Shown here: positions 33,496 through 44,092 of the stretch, piece by piece
Numbering within the stretch: position 1 is the first letter of the stretch
Layout of the letters: each line of letters opens with the position of its first letter
Origin: Phycomyces nitens
Lineage: Eukaryota > Mucoromycota > Mucoromycetes > Mucorales > Phycomycetaceae
Assembly: GCA_022702545.1 (NCBI GenBank)
Contig: JAHRBC010000002.1
Coordinates: forward strand, 1-64,000
DNA length: 64,000 nt
Direction: 5' to 3'
Made by a program: the position numbers and the translations under genes
Notes under the pieces: generated by a model
What the model saw: the letters and a program-made list of their open reading frames with translations, nothing else
Told to the model about the DNA's origin: nothing
Databases searched by the model: none

Positions 33496-36400
33496 AACCA
33501 AAAATGCTTCCGTTATACACTATAACCTCTCTTTTATAGTACTCTATTTGATAATGGGTTCTGCTATTCTTTTACGACTATTCTTTTGAAAGAATGGTTT
33601 ATTCTTTATTATAGAATGTCTTGATTTAATTCATACCATATTTTGCGCACAATTATTATAGAAAAATACTTAAAACTAATGCTATTTAATATTATAAAAC
33701 ATATATAGTACAAACCTTTGTTATAAGCTATACACGCATAATAATACTACGTTGATATACATTAGATGATCCTTAGCATTCATCAATTGCTAAAAATTCA
33801 TTGTGGTTAGAAAAAGAAGCGATCATATAAACCTAGTACATTATTTTGTATTGCTTACAAGTATATATTATGCTTGTCAATTACTATACCATGCCTCTTG
33901 TTTTGAATGATTATACTGAAAGGGATCTCCAGAAATAAACACTATATGTAATAGGAGGTCAATAGAATATGTACTGAAAAATTAGTTGAAGAATAATATA
34001 ATTATTAGACAATCGTCTTACCATAGAAAATCAACTTTGGCATATTCAAATCATATGATTCAAAACTGATTCGAATCTCATTGTAGCAAACAGAGTAATC
34101 AGCTCATTAGAAAAGAAAAGTGTATATCTTACAGAGATTGCCAAGTGTAAAAAGGACAAACCGTATTGTAATATAGCCGTAAAAAGTTTTCGCTCTTTTG
34201 TTTCTGGGGAAAAAAGAGCGAGCTGCATTTCATTCCTAAATCAAAGGTAATCGAGCTAAAGATGGTTCAATCGGGATGTCAATCAGGTGTTTATAACCGT
34301 GCCGATCTTACATGAAGGAGGCTCATTTGGTTTTAATTCAAAGAGTCATTGCAAAGACAAGACAAGAGAAGCAAAAAGAAAAAGAAAAAAGAAAGCACAC
34401 TAAGCATATGCTAAAAATGCAACGGGGCCAATAAGAGTTGCCTAAAAGAACAATCTTAAACCCTTGTTTTATTGCTTAGCACTTACACAATACTCGTTTT
34501 TGGCGGTATAGAGCTATATTAAAGAGTAGAAATATTATATTGGCATTAGATTAGCAATAGATGATCAACAAAGCAATCACCCGTTGCACATCTGTCATGA
34601 TTGCTAATTCGACGCCATCACCAAGTTGCAACATCTCATCTTCAAAAAAGAAAAGAACGACTTGCACTTTGCTGCTATATTGTGATAAATAATATTGTAT
34701 TAACTATAATGTGTATTCAAAACATATATTAAAGAGTCAACTTACTTTATTATTCTCTATTATTTATTTATGAGCTTGGTTATTGATTGTAAAGCCTTTT
34801 CCAAGTCTTTTGGTGCACAGCATTCTATAATATTTATATTGATTCTGAGATAGACCATTATATTATTTTATGGCCATAGGATAGTGTTCTCGTCAATTAA
34901 ATAGTGTTTGATAATATAAGACCATGCTTTTAGTTGATGCCGCGATTCATAGTCAAAGGATGGTTTGAGAAAAATATTAACAAAAACAAAGGTTATTCTC
35001 TAGGGTTCTCTTGTGCCGTATTTTTTGATCTTAATGATAAAGCATATTATGTAAATGAAGTTTACTCTTTTCTTTGAGACCACCACCTGTATCAATTGTT
35101 AACTTACCAAGCTAATCAAGGTATTTGTCCAATAGATCCCTTTTTATACCAAATATCCATTTATAATAAATGAAAAATATATACAAACCAAACACTTTAA
35201 CAAACTATTGACTTTTGAATGTCCCTTTGGGTTGATCAATCTTCATTTGACTGCAAAGGTTTTTGGTAAAAATATTAATAAAATAGCTTGCTGTCCGATA
35301 CTTGCCAAGCATGGATAATAACCATATCCTTTACATTGTGAACAAAGGAATGGCCCTTGTATCTTAATATAACTTTTGCGTTGCCAGATAAAATAAAAAC
35401 ACAAGTTAAATCATAGTATAGTATTTTATTGTTGTTACAATCGATTATTACCTTTTCCATAAGATATACTTTAAGAATCTGCGCAACTTACTTTCCCAAC
35501 AAGTTTATAGCAAGACTATATCTCGGTCTCTTATAAACTATTCAAAATTACCTGACACACCTTTTTTCATATAATAAATCGCCGAGGCCCATTACAAAGC
35601 TGTTCCACTCAATTCATAGAGAGAATTATAAGTAAACTGGATAAGCTCATTAGATACTTTGAAATTCGCGGCTATATCAATATAGCAATGAGTATGTATC
35701 ATAATATTAAACTTTTGTAACCACATACATATACTAAAGCTCGTTTTTGGGATATTTTCAATGGGAGAAGTGGTGACCAACTGTGTAAGCTTTTCAGTCA
35801 ATTTTTCTATTTAAATATTAATGTTATACATGGCATAAGAATAGTATAAATGAAGTTCTGTTTAGTTATTACCTGTGACATACTGATTTGAATGCTATGG
35901 AGGTTGATTTTTCCACTGTCATTGTTAATGTCCATCATTGGATGGATTCAACTTTGCATTCTTCATTTAAATACCCAATCGGCAAGATTAGCACCAACAA
36001 TCACCACCCAACACCCCCTTGTCCTTGTAGAAAATAAATATAGTATTAGTAAAAACACAAAGTAAGAATCACTTGCTATTTGTACATGCTTACCTAGTAA
36101 TCACAATATAACTAATGAAAACCAGCTCATTAGTATTGTTCATCTCTACTTTTAGTATAGAGATTAAGACTCTAGTCAATACTTTGTTACTTTAGAAAAA
36201 ACTCATGAAGGAGCACGGCATTGCAAACGATGACTTGTATGTAGCAGAAATAAAGTAGCAGCCCGTACTTTGTACAACGGGCTATATACTACAACCGACA
36301 TTTGCAGTTGTTAATGTAGATGACGTCCAACATCAACGACTCAATCAATACCTACCAGACGGAAATAATTCTATTTTATTGCACTGTACTACATATTCAA

Positions 36401-36499
36401 GAATAATTGACGCGTCACCATGAGTAGCCTCTCTATTCTATAATTCATTCTTTATAATGCCCTCTCTATACTTCTTTATATTATTATATGGACACCAAA
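33496..36499. other. AT-rich stretch without recognisable gene
   Basis: About 3 kb. The longest open frames are about 60-70 codons, without protein character. I see no tRNA, no CACTA-type or LTR-type ends and no tandem repeat. It could be old decayed transposon sequence; its edges are a tandem repeat on the left and a 370-bp repeat on the right. Confidence 0.5.
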
Positions 36500-36862
36500 T
36501 AAAATAAAGCAGCTAATAATGTCAAAAACAAAAATTCGGTTTCAAAAAACGGTAGTTATGTTACCGTTTCGTTCACACAGGACAAAAATTATTTTTCTCA
36601 AGAATGCGCAACATCTTCAACACCAAATAAAATGCTCATTTCGATAAACAATGTTACCTAAAATTTTACGAGCCCTTTCTATGGTACTACAACTACCTCA
36701 TTGCCAGAGGAAAAGAGATTCCATGCGACTTTTATGAATCGGGATCGATGACATTACCTTTCAACCACAATCTGCGGAGAAAAAGCAGTCTAAAATCAGA
36801 AAAAACGGCAGTTATGTTACCGTTTCGGTAGCTGTTCCCACTCCTCTCGCCATAGTGAGTAG
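36500..36862. repeat. 370-bp repeat with ACGGTAGTTATG-type motifs, copy 2 (inverted)
   Basis: Reverse complement of about 19205-19575. It includes the ACGGTAGTTATGTTACCGTT palindrome near one end and ACGGCAGTTATGTTACCGTT near the other. It lies directly beside the element I-type end fragment at 36868. Confidence 0.65.
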
Positions 36863-36867
36863 ACCCT

Positions 36868-37320
36868 AAACCTAGAAACATTCTATTCTTTCTAATAAAA
36901 ATAAAAACGTAAAACATTACCAATCAATTATAAATAGGAAATCAAATAATGGGTGATATATTATTGGTCAAAAAGAATAAAGAAGATTAAATACTACACT
37001 ATGAGGATGAAAAAAGTGTAGTAAAGATGTAAAATACTACAGTGTTATTCTCTCAAAATAGATTCTTTTAAAACGGAACCGCACATTTAAATGCTTAATC
37101 CCCCCATAACCTAATTAGATATACCCGCCGAAAGTGCTACTGGACCTCAGCTGCAGCACCTCTTTCAATAATTATGCTAGCAATTATCACGACATACTGC
37201 TAGCAGCTAAGACCAGGTTGTTCTCAAGCGGAATTATATGTAGAGTCTATCATAATTCAGGTAATTACACTATTGTTTACTTATCTTTCCGCACTGGTAA
37301 TCAAGCCCGTTTTTCCAGTG
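36868..37320 (-). mobile_element. Solo end fragment of an element I-type CACTA transposon
   Basis: About 450 bp that are the near-identical reverse complement of 12590-13045, the gene 2/gene 3 side end of element I, finishing in CCAGTG at 37320. The rest of that element is not here. The flank to the right is ATA, equal to the flank left of element III at 30186-30188. Confidence 0.85.
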
Positions 37321-37881
37321 ATAATGAATGAGTCATTTGTTGGGAAAAACAAGAGGATAGTAAAATAATAATAAGAGATTTGGATAAGAAGAAATAAGAA
37401 GAAAGGAAAATAGTAAAACTAGATGTGAATAGTACGGATCCGCAAATCAGAGAAGGAGAAAAGAGAAATAAAAGAGACAAGATGTTGATTGGCGATTTCC
37501 AACGAATGACAAAAGAGGAAATGTAAAGAAGTGGTTGTTTAAATGTGATAGATGTTGACAGAAGGTTCAGGTGAGAAGGGTAAACGCAAGTTTGTACAAA
37601 GAATGAGGTAAAAACATCACTTGCAATTTTTCGTGTACATGCGTACACGAATAAGGTTTGGCGGGAAAATGCAACAGGCTTACCGACCCTCTCAACTACC
37701 CAAGGCACCAATTTCCAATGTCACGTGCTCCGTGACTTAGGCCAGGCTTTCCATGCCGGCCTTCCACCTTCCGACCACGCGGACCGGACCAAGCTCCTGG
37801 GCCCTTCGGCCGGACTGGCCGGACTGGTCGGACCAAGGCAAGATTCGGGGTTCTGGCGATCACCCCACCACAACCGTGTCA
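37321..37881 (-). repeat. LTR fragment W2 (TGAC...GTCA group)
   Basis: Read on minus it begins TGACACGGTTGTGGTGGG at 37881, very like the start of the Gypsy IV LTR (TGACACGGTGTGTTGTGG). A GC-rich part (GGACCGGACC-like repeats) is followed by a T/C-rich tract. It is truncated at 37320 by a CACTA end. Its right end originally lay about 10 bp upstream of tRNA-Tyr, inferred by removing the two later insertions. Confidence 0.5.
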
Positions 37882-38696
37882 TGACACGTGTTGAGTTATG
37901 GGTTGTGAAGCAACTGGTCAGAATTGTTTGATAAATGATATTCTTGGAAGGAGTTCGGACTTCGCAAGAAAATAGAAAACAGAAAACAGAAAACAGAGAC
38001 AGAACAAGAAAGACAAACAGAAAACGGATGGAACAAAGAGAAAGACAGAGGAAAACAGACGGAAGACAGAGAGAACAGAGAGAGAAACCAACAGGAATTG
38101 GGACAGAACAAGAGAAAGAGAAAAACGGACGGAAAATGGAAAACAGAACAGAAAACAGAACGGACACAACTTAGTACTCCTTCAGGACGATACTCAATTT
38201 GGTTACAGATAAGTAAAAAGAATAAACGATCCAATGATGATTTTATTTCGAGGACAAACTTGTCCTTATTTATACAAAAGTCCAATTCAAAGAATTTGGT
38301 ATTTTCAAGAGTTACAACTGGATCCACGGATCCTCTTGGAGTTGATCTACTGATCAACGGGTTTTGTTCAGAATAAAATGAAAAAAGAAAAGAAAGATGA
38401 TCCCAAAAATATGGATCAGACTTAGACAACGACAAAATTTACATAAAAGGAAACTAAAAGAAGTGAAAGTTCAATTTAAAATAAAGAAGTCGATCGGTTT
38501 GTTTTCAAGACCAGCGGTCAGGTGATTTGGGGTCGACGAGGAAGGAAAGCGAGTGACGTGTCAAGTTCGGTGGTCACGTGACTCAAGAGTTGAAAATAAA
38601 GGGGAAAAATGATGACGTTTCAAGGTCAACGTCATCGTTCTGAGTCACACGGGCTACTTTTAGGCGTAGCTGGAAAATCCTACCACGGATGTGTCA
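37882..38696 (-). repeat. Solo LTR W3, TSD GTCA
   Basis: An 815-bp unit with TGACAC and GTGTCA termini, flanked by GTCA on both sides (37878-37881 and 38697-38700). Its 37882 end resembles the 58855 end of the LTR at 57411 (both CAACACRYGTCA on one strand, preceded by a CTGTCCGTT-rich tract). There is no internal coding region, so a solo LTR is the simplest reading. The short ORFs over the A/G-rich tract at 37960-38160 are low complexity. Confidence 0.65.
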
Positions 38697-38704
38697 GTCA
38701 AAAG

Positions 38705-39693
38705 TGACGCGTGTGGTACTTTGTTGTGTGTAGGAGGTGGACGAGAAAAGAAAGGTACGGGTAGTAATATGGATCGAAATCCGGAATGGAGGAAGAATAG
38801 GTTCGAAAAGGATGAAACGGGTGTAAATAAGATAGTCGCTTTGTTACCAAAGTGACTACAAGGACAGGAAAAAGAAATGCTTTCACAAAAGTGAGAGCAA
38901 AAGGGGATACAAATAGGATGGATACAAATATATGATATTAACTTCACCACAGGTGAATCAATAACGAAATACAGCACAGGGATACAAATGAGAATAAAAA
39001 AAAGGGGGTAGTCAATCTTCCAAGAAGACTTGACTAGTACAAATAAAAATATAAAGAACAACCAATCTTCCACGAAGACTTGGTAAGAAACAAAATATAA
39101 TGGAAGAAATTCACAAGAAAGAATAAGGATTCAGACAACTTTGTCAGAGAAGAAACTTGTATCAGAATTCGACCTTGTTTATTGAGTGTTTGATTTTGAG
39201 ATATTTATACTAATTGTTGGATAAAATAATATACGATAAAATAATAGAAAGATGTTGTATGAAATCATAAAATAACATACGGAAGAGTTGACAGAAGATT
39301 GGATAGAATAGAATCAATAAAAATAAAAATAATAATAAAACTAAATAAATGAGAAAATTGTTGGGAGATTTGTAGACTTGACTAACGAGAGATTCTTTAC
39401 CAAAATTGTTAAAGAAGTGTACAACAAAACACAACACTAAATTTTAGTGTGAGTGGAAATCGAAAGAAAGGGGAAAAGGTTTTGTTAAGGAAAAATTAGA
39501 AAAATTGAGAGACAAAAAAAAAAAAAAAAATGTCAAAGGGAAAAAGGTGCAAAGGTCTTCGCCCGCCATCGGCAAATGAAATAAATTGAGGACTACGTCA
39601 CGACTACCTGCACCGTCAGTGACCTTGGCTACCCAAAACGGCCCAAAAATCGGGTTGCGACTGAGGCCGACAACACCACAACACACCGTGTCA
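38705..39693 (-). repeat. 3' LTR of Gypsy element IV
   Basis: 989 bp with termini TGACAC and GCGTCA on the minus strand. It follows the purine tract CTGTGGAGGGG at 39694-39704. Nearly identical to 50284-51274, differing by a few substitutions and a poly-A length change, so the insertion is young. Confidence 0.9.
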
Positions 39694-39735
39694 CCCCTCC
39701 ACAGCCAGGCCAAAGTACCCAAACCAGAAAAACCT

Positions 39736-39860
39736 TTAAACTTGAACATGTCGTTCCAACCATGCCTTGAACTGCTGTTCAGCACGTCGAACTTGCACAT
39801 CCGGAACCAGAGACTTGTGGGTAGACCATGGAATCAGTCGGTCGCCATGCACCGGGCCTT
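39736..39860 (-). pseudogene. Gypsy IV pol C-terminal tail
   Basis: A minus-strand frame ending in TAA at 39736-39738 that contains VHGDRLIPW and ends ...WLERHVQV, typical of the end of a Gypsy integrase. It is cut at 39860/39861 by CACTA element A'. Confidence 0.6.
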
Positions 39861-40913
39861 CACTGGAAAAACTCCCAAATTTAGCATTGTATCAATGTGG
39901 CAAAAGGGTAGTGGAAATATAGAGCTTTTTTTCATCTCAGATATTTTTTTTACTTCAAATAAAAAGTGTAATTCTAATCCATTCTATTGGTTCGGGCAAA
40001 AGATTAAAAAACAATAGCTTTTTTTTCATCTATAAAATGACAGCAAATTAAAATATGTAGCACTTGCTTCCTTTTTTATCTCACAATCGAATCATATAAA
40101 CAATGTCTTCTATTTCCGCTCTTAACAACACTGCCTGTTACTGCAACAAATGCAACAACAACCAGCAAGGATTCTCTATTGTATCCAAGCGCACTTCCCA
40201 GCGTCATGCCAAGAGAGCAAGATTTGAAGAAGTCTTGGATTTTGAAAACAGTATGTTATTTTCAATATTAATTTTATCTTTGCTGCGCAATAATAACCAT
40301 TAGCCTTTAATTGAACTCAGGCACACAAAGTGCCGTGATGGACGTTGATGTTGAGGGTAAAAATATTTATTTGAACACCAGTACAGGGCAATAAACTAAT
40401 GTATTCTATATTTGTAGCAATCCCGACCTCTCAATCCGAATCCATGGAAACGGATGGTCAGGTCGGCCTACCATTTTTGGATTCCGTCCCGATGTCTGAC
40501 GATGATTCAGTTGACAATGAGGTCAATGGCGATGACGCTGAAATCACCGATGACTCTGACAATGACAGTGATGATGAACCCGATGTTGAAGAGATCGAGG
40601 TCGAGGAGTTTGATAGTGAAGGTCAGTATTGAATAGCTACAATACAAAAGCAAGCAAAGATTGAGTATTAATAATTTTCCTTTTTAAATAATAGACCCTT
40701 TTGCTACTCCTGGTATGCCCGAAAACCCAGTGCACAGGGCAATTGCCATTTTCGTTGTTCTGTTTGCATCCCGTTATGTGGTCGATAAGGGTGCTGTTGT
40801 CTTGATTGAGTTCATCAACAAACTCTTGACGATTTACGGACAGGACTTCCAATTGCCTTCAAGCCTTTCTGGTCTCCAAAGCATGACGGGTTTCACTGCC
40901 TTGACCAAGGGTG
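39861..40913 (+). mobile_element. CACTA fragment A' (left end only)
   Basis: Starts CACTGGAAAAACTCCC within the Gypsy IV tail. It holds the promoter region and first exons of a transposase and is interrupted at 40913/40914 by element B. The remainder of A' is not found to the right of B. Confidence 0.8.
40103..40913 (+). pseudogene. Tnp2-like transposase (A'), 5' part only
   Basis: Exons 40103-40250 (148 nt), 40321-40356 (36), 40418-40621 (204) and 40695 to the break at 40913. It is closest to element I's transposase: NNTACYCNKCNNNQQGF in exon 1, GQVGLPFLDSVPMSDDD in exon 3, MPENPVHRAIAIFVVLFASR in exon 4. The frame is open to the insertion of element B at TKGA. Confidence 0.88.
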
Positions 40914-41440
40914 CACTGGAAAAATGGGTCTGAATACTCATGTGTAAAAGTGCGGTTACTAAGGGGTAAAATTAAGATTTATTAGATACGCTGTATGGGT
41001 TTCTGTATGTGCCAAAGCCAAGTTTTACACAATGAGTTATGACCTGGTTTCTGCATGAGTATTTACTTCATGGGCTGACCAAGTGGGGGTTGTTAGTATG
41101 AGCGGGTCATTAATTTGACCTGATGTACAGAATAAAAGTCTATTTGAAACCAAGTTTCGTTGTTGTACACTCTTTATATAAGAGGAAAGTTGAAAGCAAA
41201 AGAACCTCTTGACATGATTAAAATCCGATTATACTCAGGTGGATTGAAGGCTTTCTTAATTTTTAACCAATATTTGAAGGCTATTACTGTGTAATCAAGC
41301 ATTGAATGCTCCCCCATTATTTTATATCCCATACTTATTAGGTTGTTTATGGTTTATATTTGTGTTTATTGGAAAGAATAGAATGGTTCTATACACGAGT
41401 TCTAATACTATTACTGTCTATCCTTGCCGCTTCTACCGGC

Positions 41441-42598
41441 CTACTTGATACTACTTGGATCGGGTGCTTCTCTACTGAACAATACCTGAAAATAAGGTCC
41501 GACGGCGATTTGGGTGGTTGCGGTAGTGTTCTGATATAATAAAAGTTATATTAGTGACATATATTCAAAAGTGCGGGTGCTATTCAAGATGCGAGGTATA
41601 TTATACTTACATTGTAAGGGATGGACAAGAATGGACAAAGAGGGGCTGAGTTGTGCGGCATGGCATCTTGTATGATTAGGTTGACTAGAGATGGGGTAAA
41701 ATAAATTATTACAGGTGAATTGAGTGATAAAATAATTAATTTACATACCAGAAGCAGAGTTGGCGATTATAGTAGAGGGATGGTATATGGCGGCCAACAA
41801 TAGCTTCTTATTAAGAGTATAAAAAATTATTAGTAAATAGCCAGAATAATATTTTGAAAAGCACAAAGACCAAGAAACGGCATTACCATTATGATAACCA
41901 GTCGTAGATGATGAGGGAGGCAGATGAGGTAGACAGTGATGGCGGCGGCCTATTGTAGAATAAGAAACGTTAGAAAAGAAAATTATTATTTTTTTGACAC
42001 AAAAAGATTTTTTACCATAGCACCAATGACGATACCATATAATAGACCATGCCAGTAGAGGAGGTCTATAAGATCAAAAGAGATAGTCAGAATAAATATA
42101 TAAAAAAGTATAAAAGCTAAAAGACAGCATTACCATTATGATGACAGTTGTAGATGATAGAAGACGCAGATGGGGTATAGGGTGATTGATGGCGGCGGCC
42201 TATAGGAGAATAAGAAGCATTAGAGAAAAAAAAAGTTTGACACGAAAATATTTTTTTACACTGGGACTGATGACGTTATCATATAATAGGCTATGAAAGT
42301 GGAAGAGGTCTATAAAATAGAAAGAGAGAATCAGAATAATTTGCAAGATGGCACCGGCACATTTAACTGACCATGATTAGTTTGGAGGAGCAATGCAGGC
42401 AGGATGTATTGGAATGAGTGCGTGTTTATAAAGAAGCCGCCAATTTTTTAGTCTAAAGAGGTGTAAAAAAAGAAAGAGAAAATAGGCGCGGATATAAGGA
42501 AACAAGAGAAAGGAAAAAAGGCTAAAAAGAAAAAAATACAAGGATATATAATTTGAAACAGAGACAGAATAGGTGTAATGGATAGAGTCCAAAAGCAA
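41441..42598 (-). CDS. Micro-exon gene of CACTA element B (probably decayed)
   Basis: Minus-strand counterpart of the genes at 13073 and 27490. The leader-like first exon from 42598 shares the first 22 residues (MLLDSIHYTYSVSVSN...) with element II. Two repeats of the two-exon module lie at about 41880-42340. Last exons are 41806-41749, 41684-41611 and 41530-41441 (stop TAG 41441-41443), with NSAPLC and NNT. The end of the last exon is identical at protein level to element II (VLFSREAPDPSSIK). The 58-nt exon is one base longer than in element II, and an in-frame TAA occurs near the end of the first exon in the homologous frame. Divergent from gene 2 with about 247 bp between. Confidence 0.45.
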
Positions 42599-42845
42599 TA
42601 ATGGTGCCGTTCATTAATGTGTACAAGAAGTCTTTTTGGATTTATAAATAAAGCTGTCTTTACTAATATATAATCTGTATTTTATATTATTAAATCCTTT
42701 TGACCAACTTGTTCACTCTTCCCACTCAAATCCAATTTTTCTATCTATCTGTCTCTTGTGCGTTTTAAGTAAAAGATATGTTTAAACTTAAAGTAGTAAA
42801 CGAGTATTAAATATTGTGTATTTTTGATATAATTTATAATAGAAA

Positions 42846-43960
42846 ATGTCAAACCAAAGAAGGAATATTGCTCCACGACCTGCTGACGACAATGTCAATA
42901 TGCAGACGGTCATCACGAATCTCCAAGAGGATCTTGCCTCAATTAGAGGCGACATGACCACGATGAACAGAAGAATGGGGACTCTTATTGAGTCCAACCT
43001 CACTGTCATTGCTGCCACAAGTATTGTGGCTCCAGTACCTGTTCTTGCCTCTGTTGCTGCCCCAACTGCCGAGGCCACAAATGAATCGATGTCTGATGCA
43101 AAGAAACGTGTGTTTGTAGGTGTCACCAGATATAATATCCTATCAACTAAATTCTTATTTTGATCAAACAGAAAGATATTCGTGAATATTTGTGGCAGCC
43201 AAAGTTGAGGTCAAGGGCGTTGGTTGACATCCAGGCAAATAACAACAAGCCAAGGTGGGATGTCCATACTCACTTTGACGAGAGTCCCAACAAGGAGCTG
43301 GTAGAACGTCTACTGGCTTACCTTGGGCCAAATTTTGTTGGCTCGCCCTTGAGAAGAAGTGACATTCGAGAGAAAGTCTACAGAAACTTCTGTAGCCGTC
43401 GTCAGGAGCAGAGAAAGTCTTCTGAGAAGAAGGCAGTCTCCAACGCTCGTTCGAGAAGGGCAAACCGTGAAAAAGATGTAGGTTGTATACTATTCAAACT
43501 AGAGACAAATATTAATGAATACATGTTGGATATTTGTTAGCATTTCGAACGTCGCATGACTGCCTTTCTCAAACATAAGGAGGCCATTGAGCAGGCAATG
43601 GGGCAAGTTTGTTCTGGTCTGCTTCAGAAAGAAGCAATGTCTGAAGGAGAATCAGACAACGATACTTCAAAGACTCTTGGCAAGCGTCGGGTCTCCGTTT
43701 ATCGCCCAAGCTGGAGAAGCGATGAGGTAAATTATTCTGTAAACAATATATAATAATATATTTATTAAGATATCATTTTTGAAATATTAACAAATGCTAT
43801 TTAGTTCAACCGGTTTATTGAAATCGTTGACTCATTCGTTTCTCTTGACTTGGGGATGAATGCTCATCAGATGCTGTCAAGAGATCTCAAAGGAGTCAGA
43901 GACTTAGCAGTCCCTGGTGACTTGGCCGCCCGTCTGCCTCCTTGGGTCATAAGAAATTAA
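42846..43960 (+). CDS. CACTA accessory gene 2 (element B), 305 aa, four exons
   Basis: Exons 42846-43115 (270 nt), 43172-43477 (306), 43541-43726 (186) and 43805-43960 (156), all phase 0 and fully open. The product starts SNQRRNIAPRP and has a coiled-coil-like segment (VITNLQEDLASIRGDMTTM), then NNNKPRW, SPNKELVERLL, RRSDIREK, NARSRRANRE, WRSDEV and FNRFIEIVDS. It matches the element I protein over its whole length. The stop lies 132 bp from the convergent transposase stop. Function unknown; it could be a DNA-binding accessory protein. Confidence 0.82.
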
Positions 43961-44092
43961 ATAAAAAATAAATAAAAAACAATTGTTTTATTTTACTCTT
44001 GCTTACGTATTTAATCCCAAAGACATGTTTAAAGGCAATGAATGTTTTGTTTTGTTCTTTTTAAAAGAAACAAGTATTTATTTATTAATGCT

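Noticed and set aside
33496..36499. Possible small genes in the 3-kb AT-rich stretch.
   Set aside because: Only frames of about 60-70 codons, no consistent splice pattern, no conservation with other copies in the window.
12587..37323. A single 24.7-kb composite transposon from 12590 to 37320.
   Set aside because: Flanks are TTA and ATA, so no shared duplication; element I already has its own right end at 18866 with matching TTA.
37940..38170. Overlapping open frames on both strands across the A/G-rich tract (about 80-180 codons).
   Set aside because: Low-complexity CAGAAAACAGA-type sequence inside an LTR; the frames are open only because of base composition.
39210..39437. A hydrophobic 75-codon frame, repeated at 50789-51016.
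   Set aside because: Lies in both LTRs of Gypsy IV; identical because the LTRs are identical, with no coding signature.
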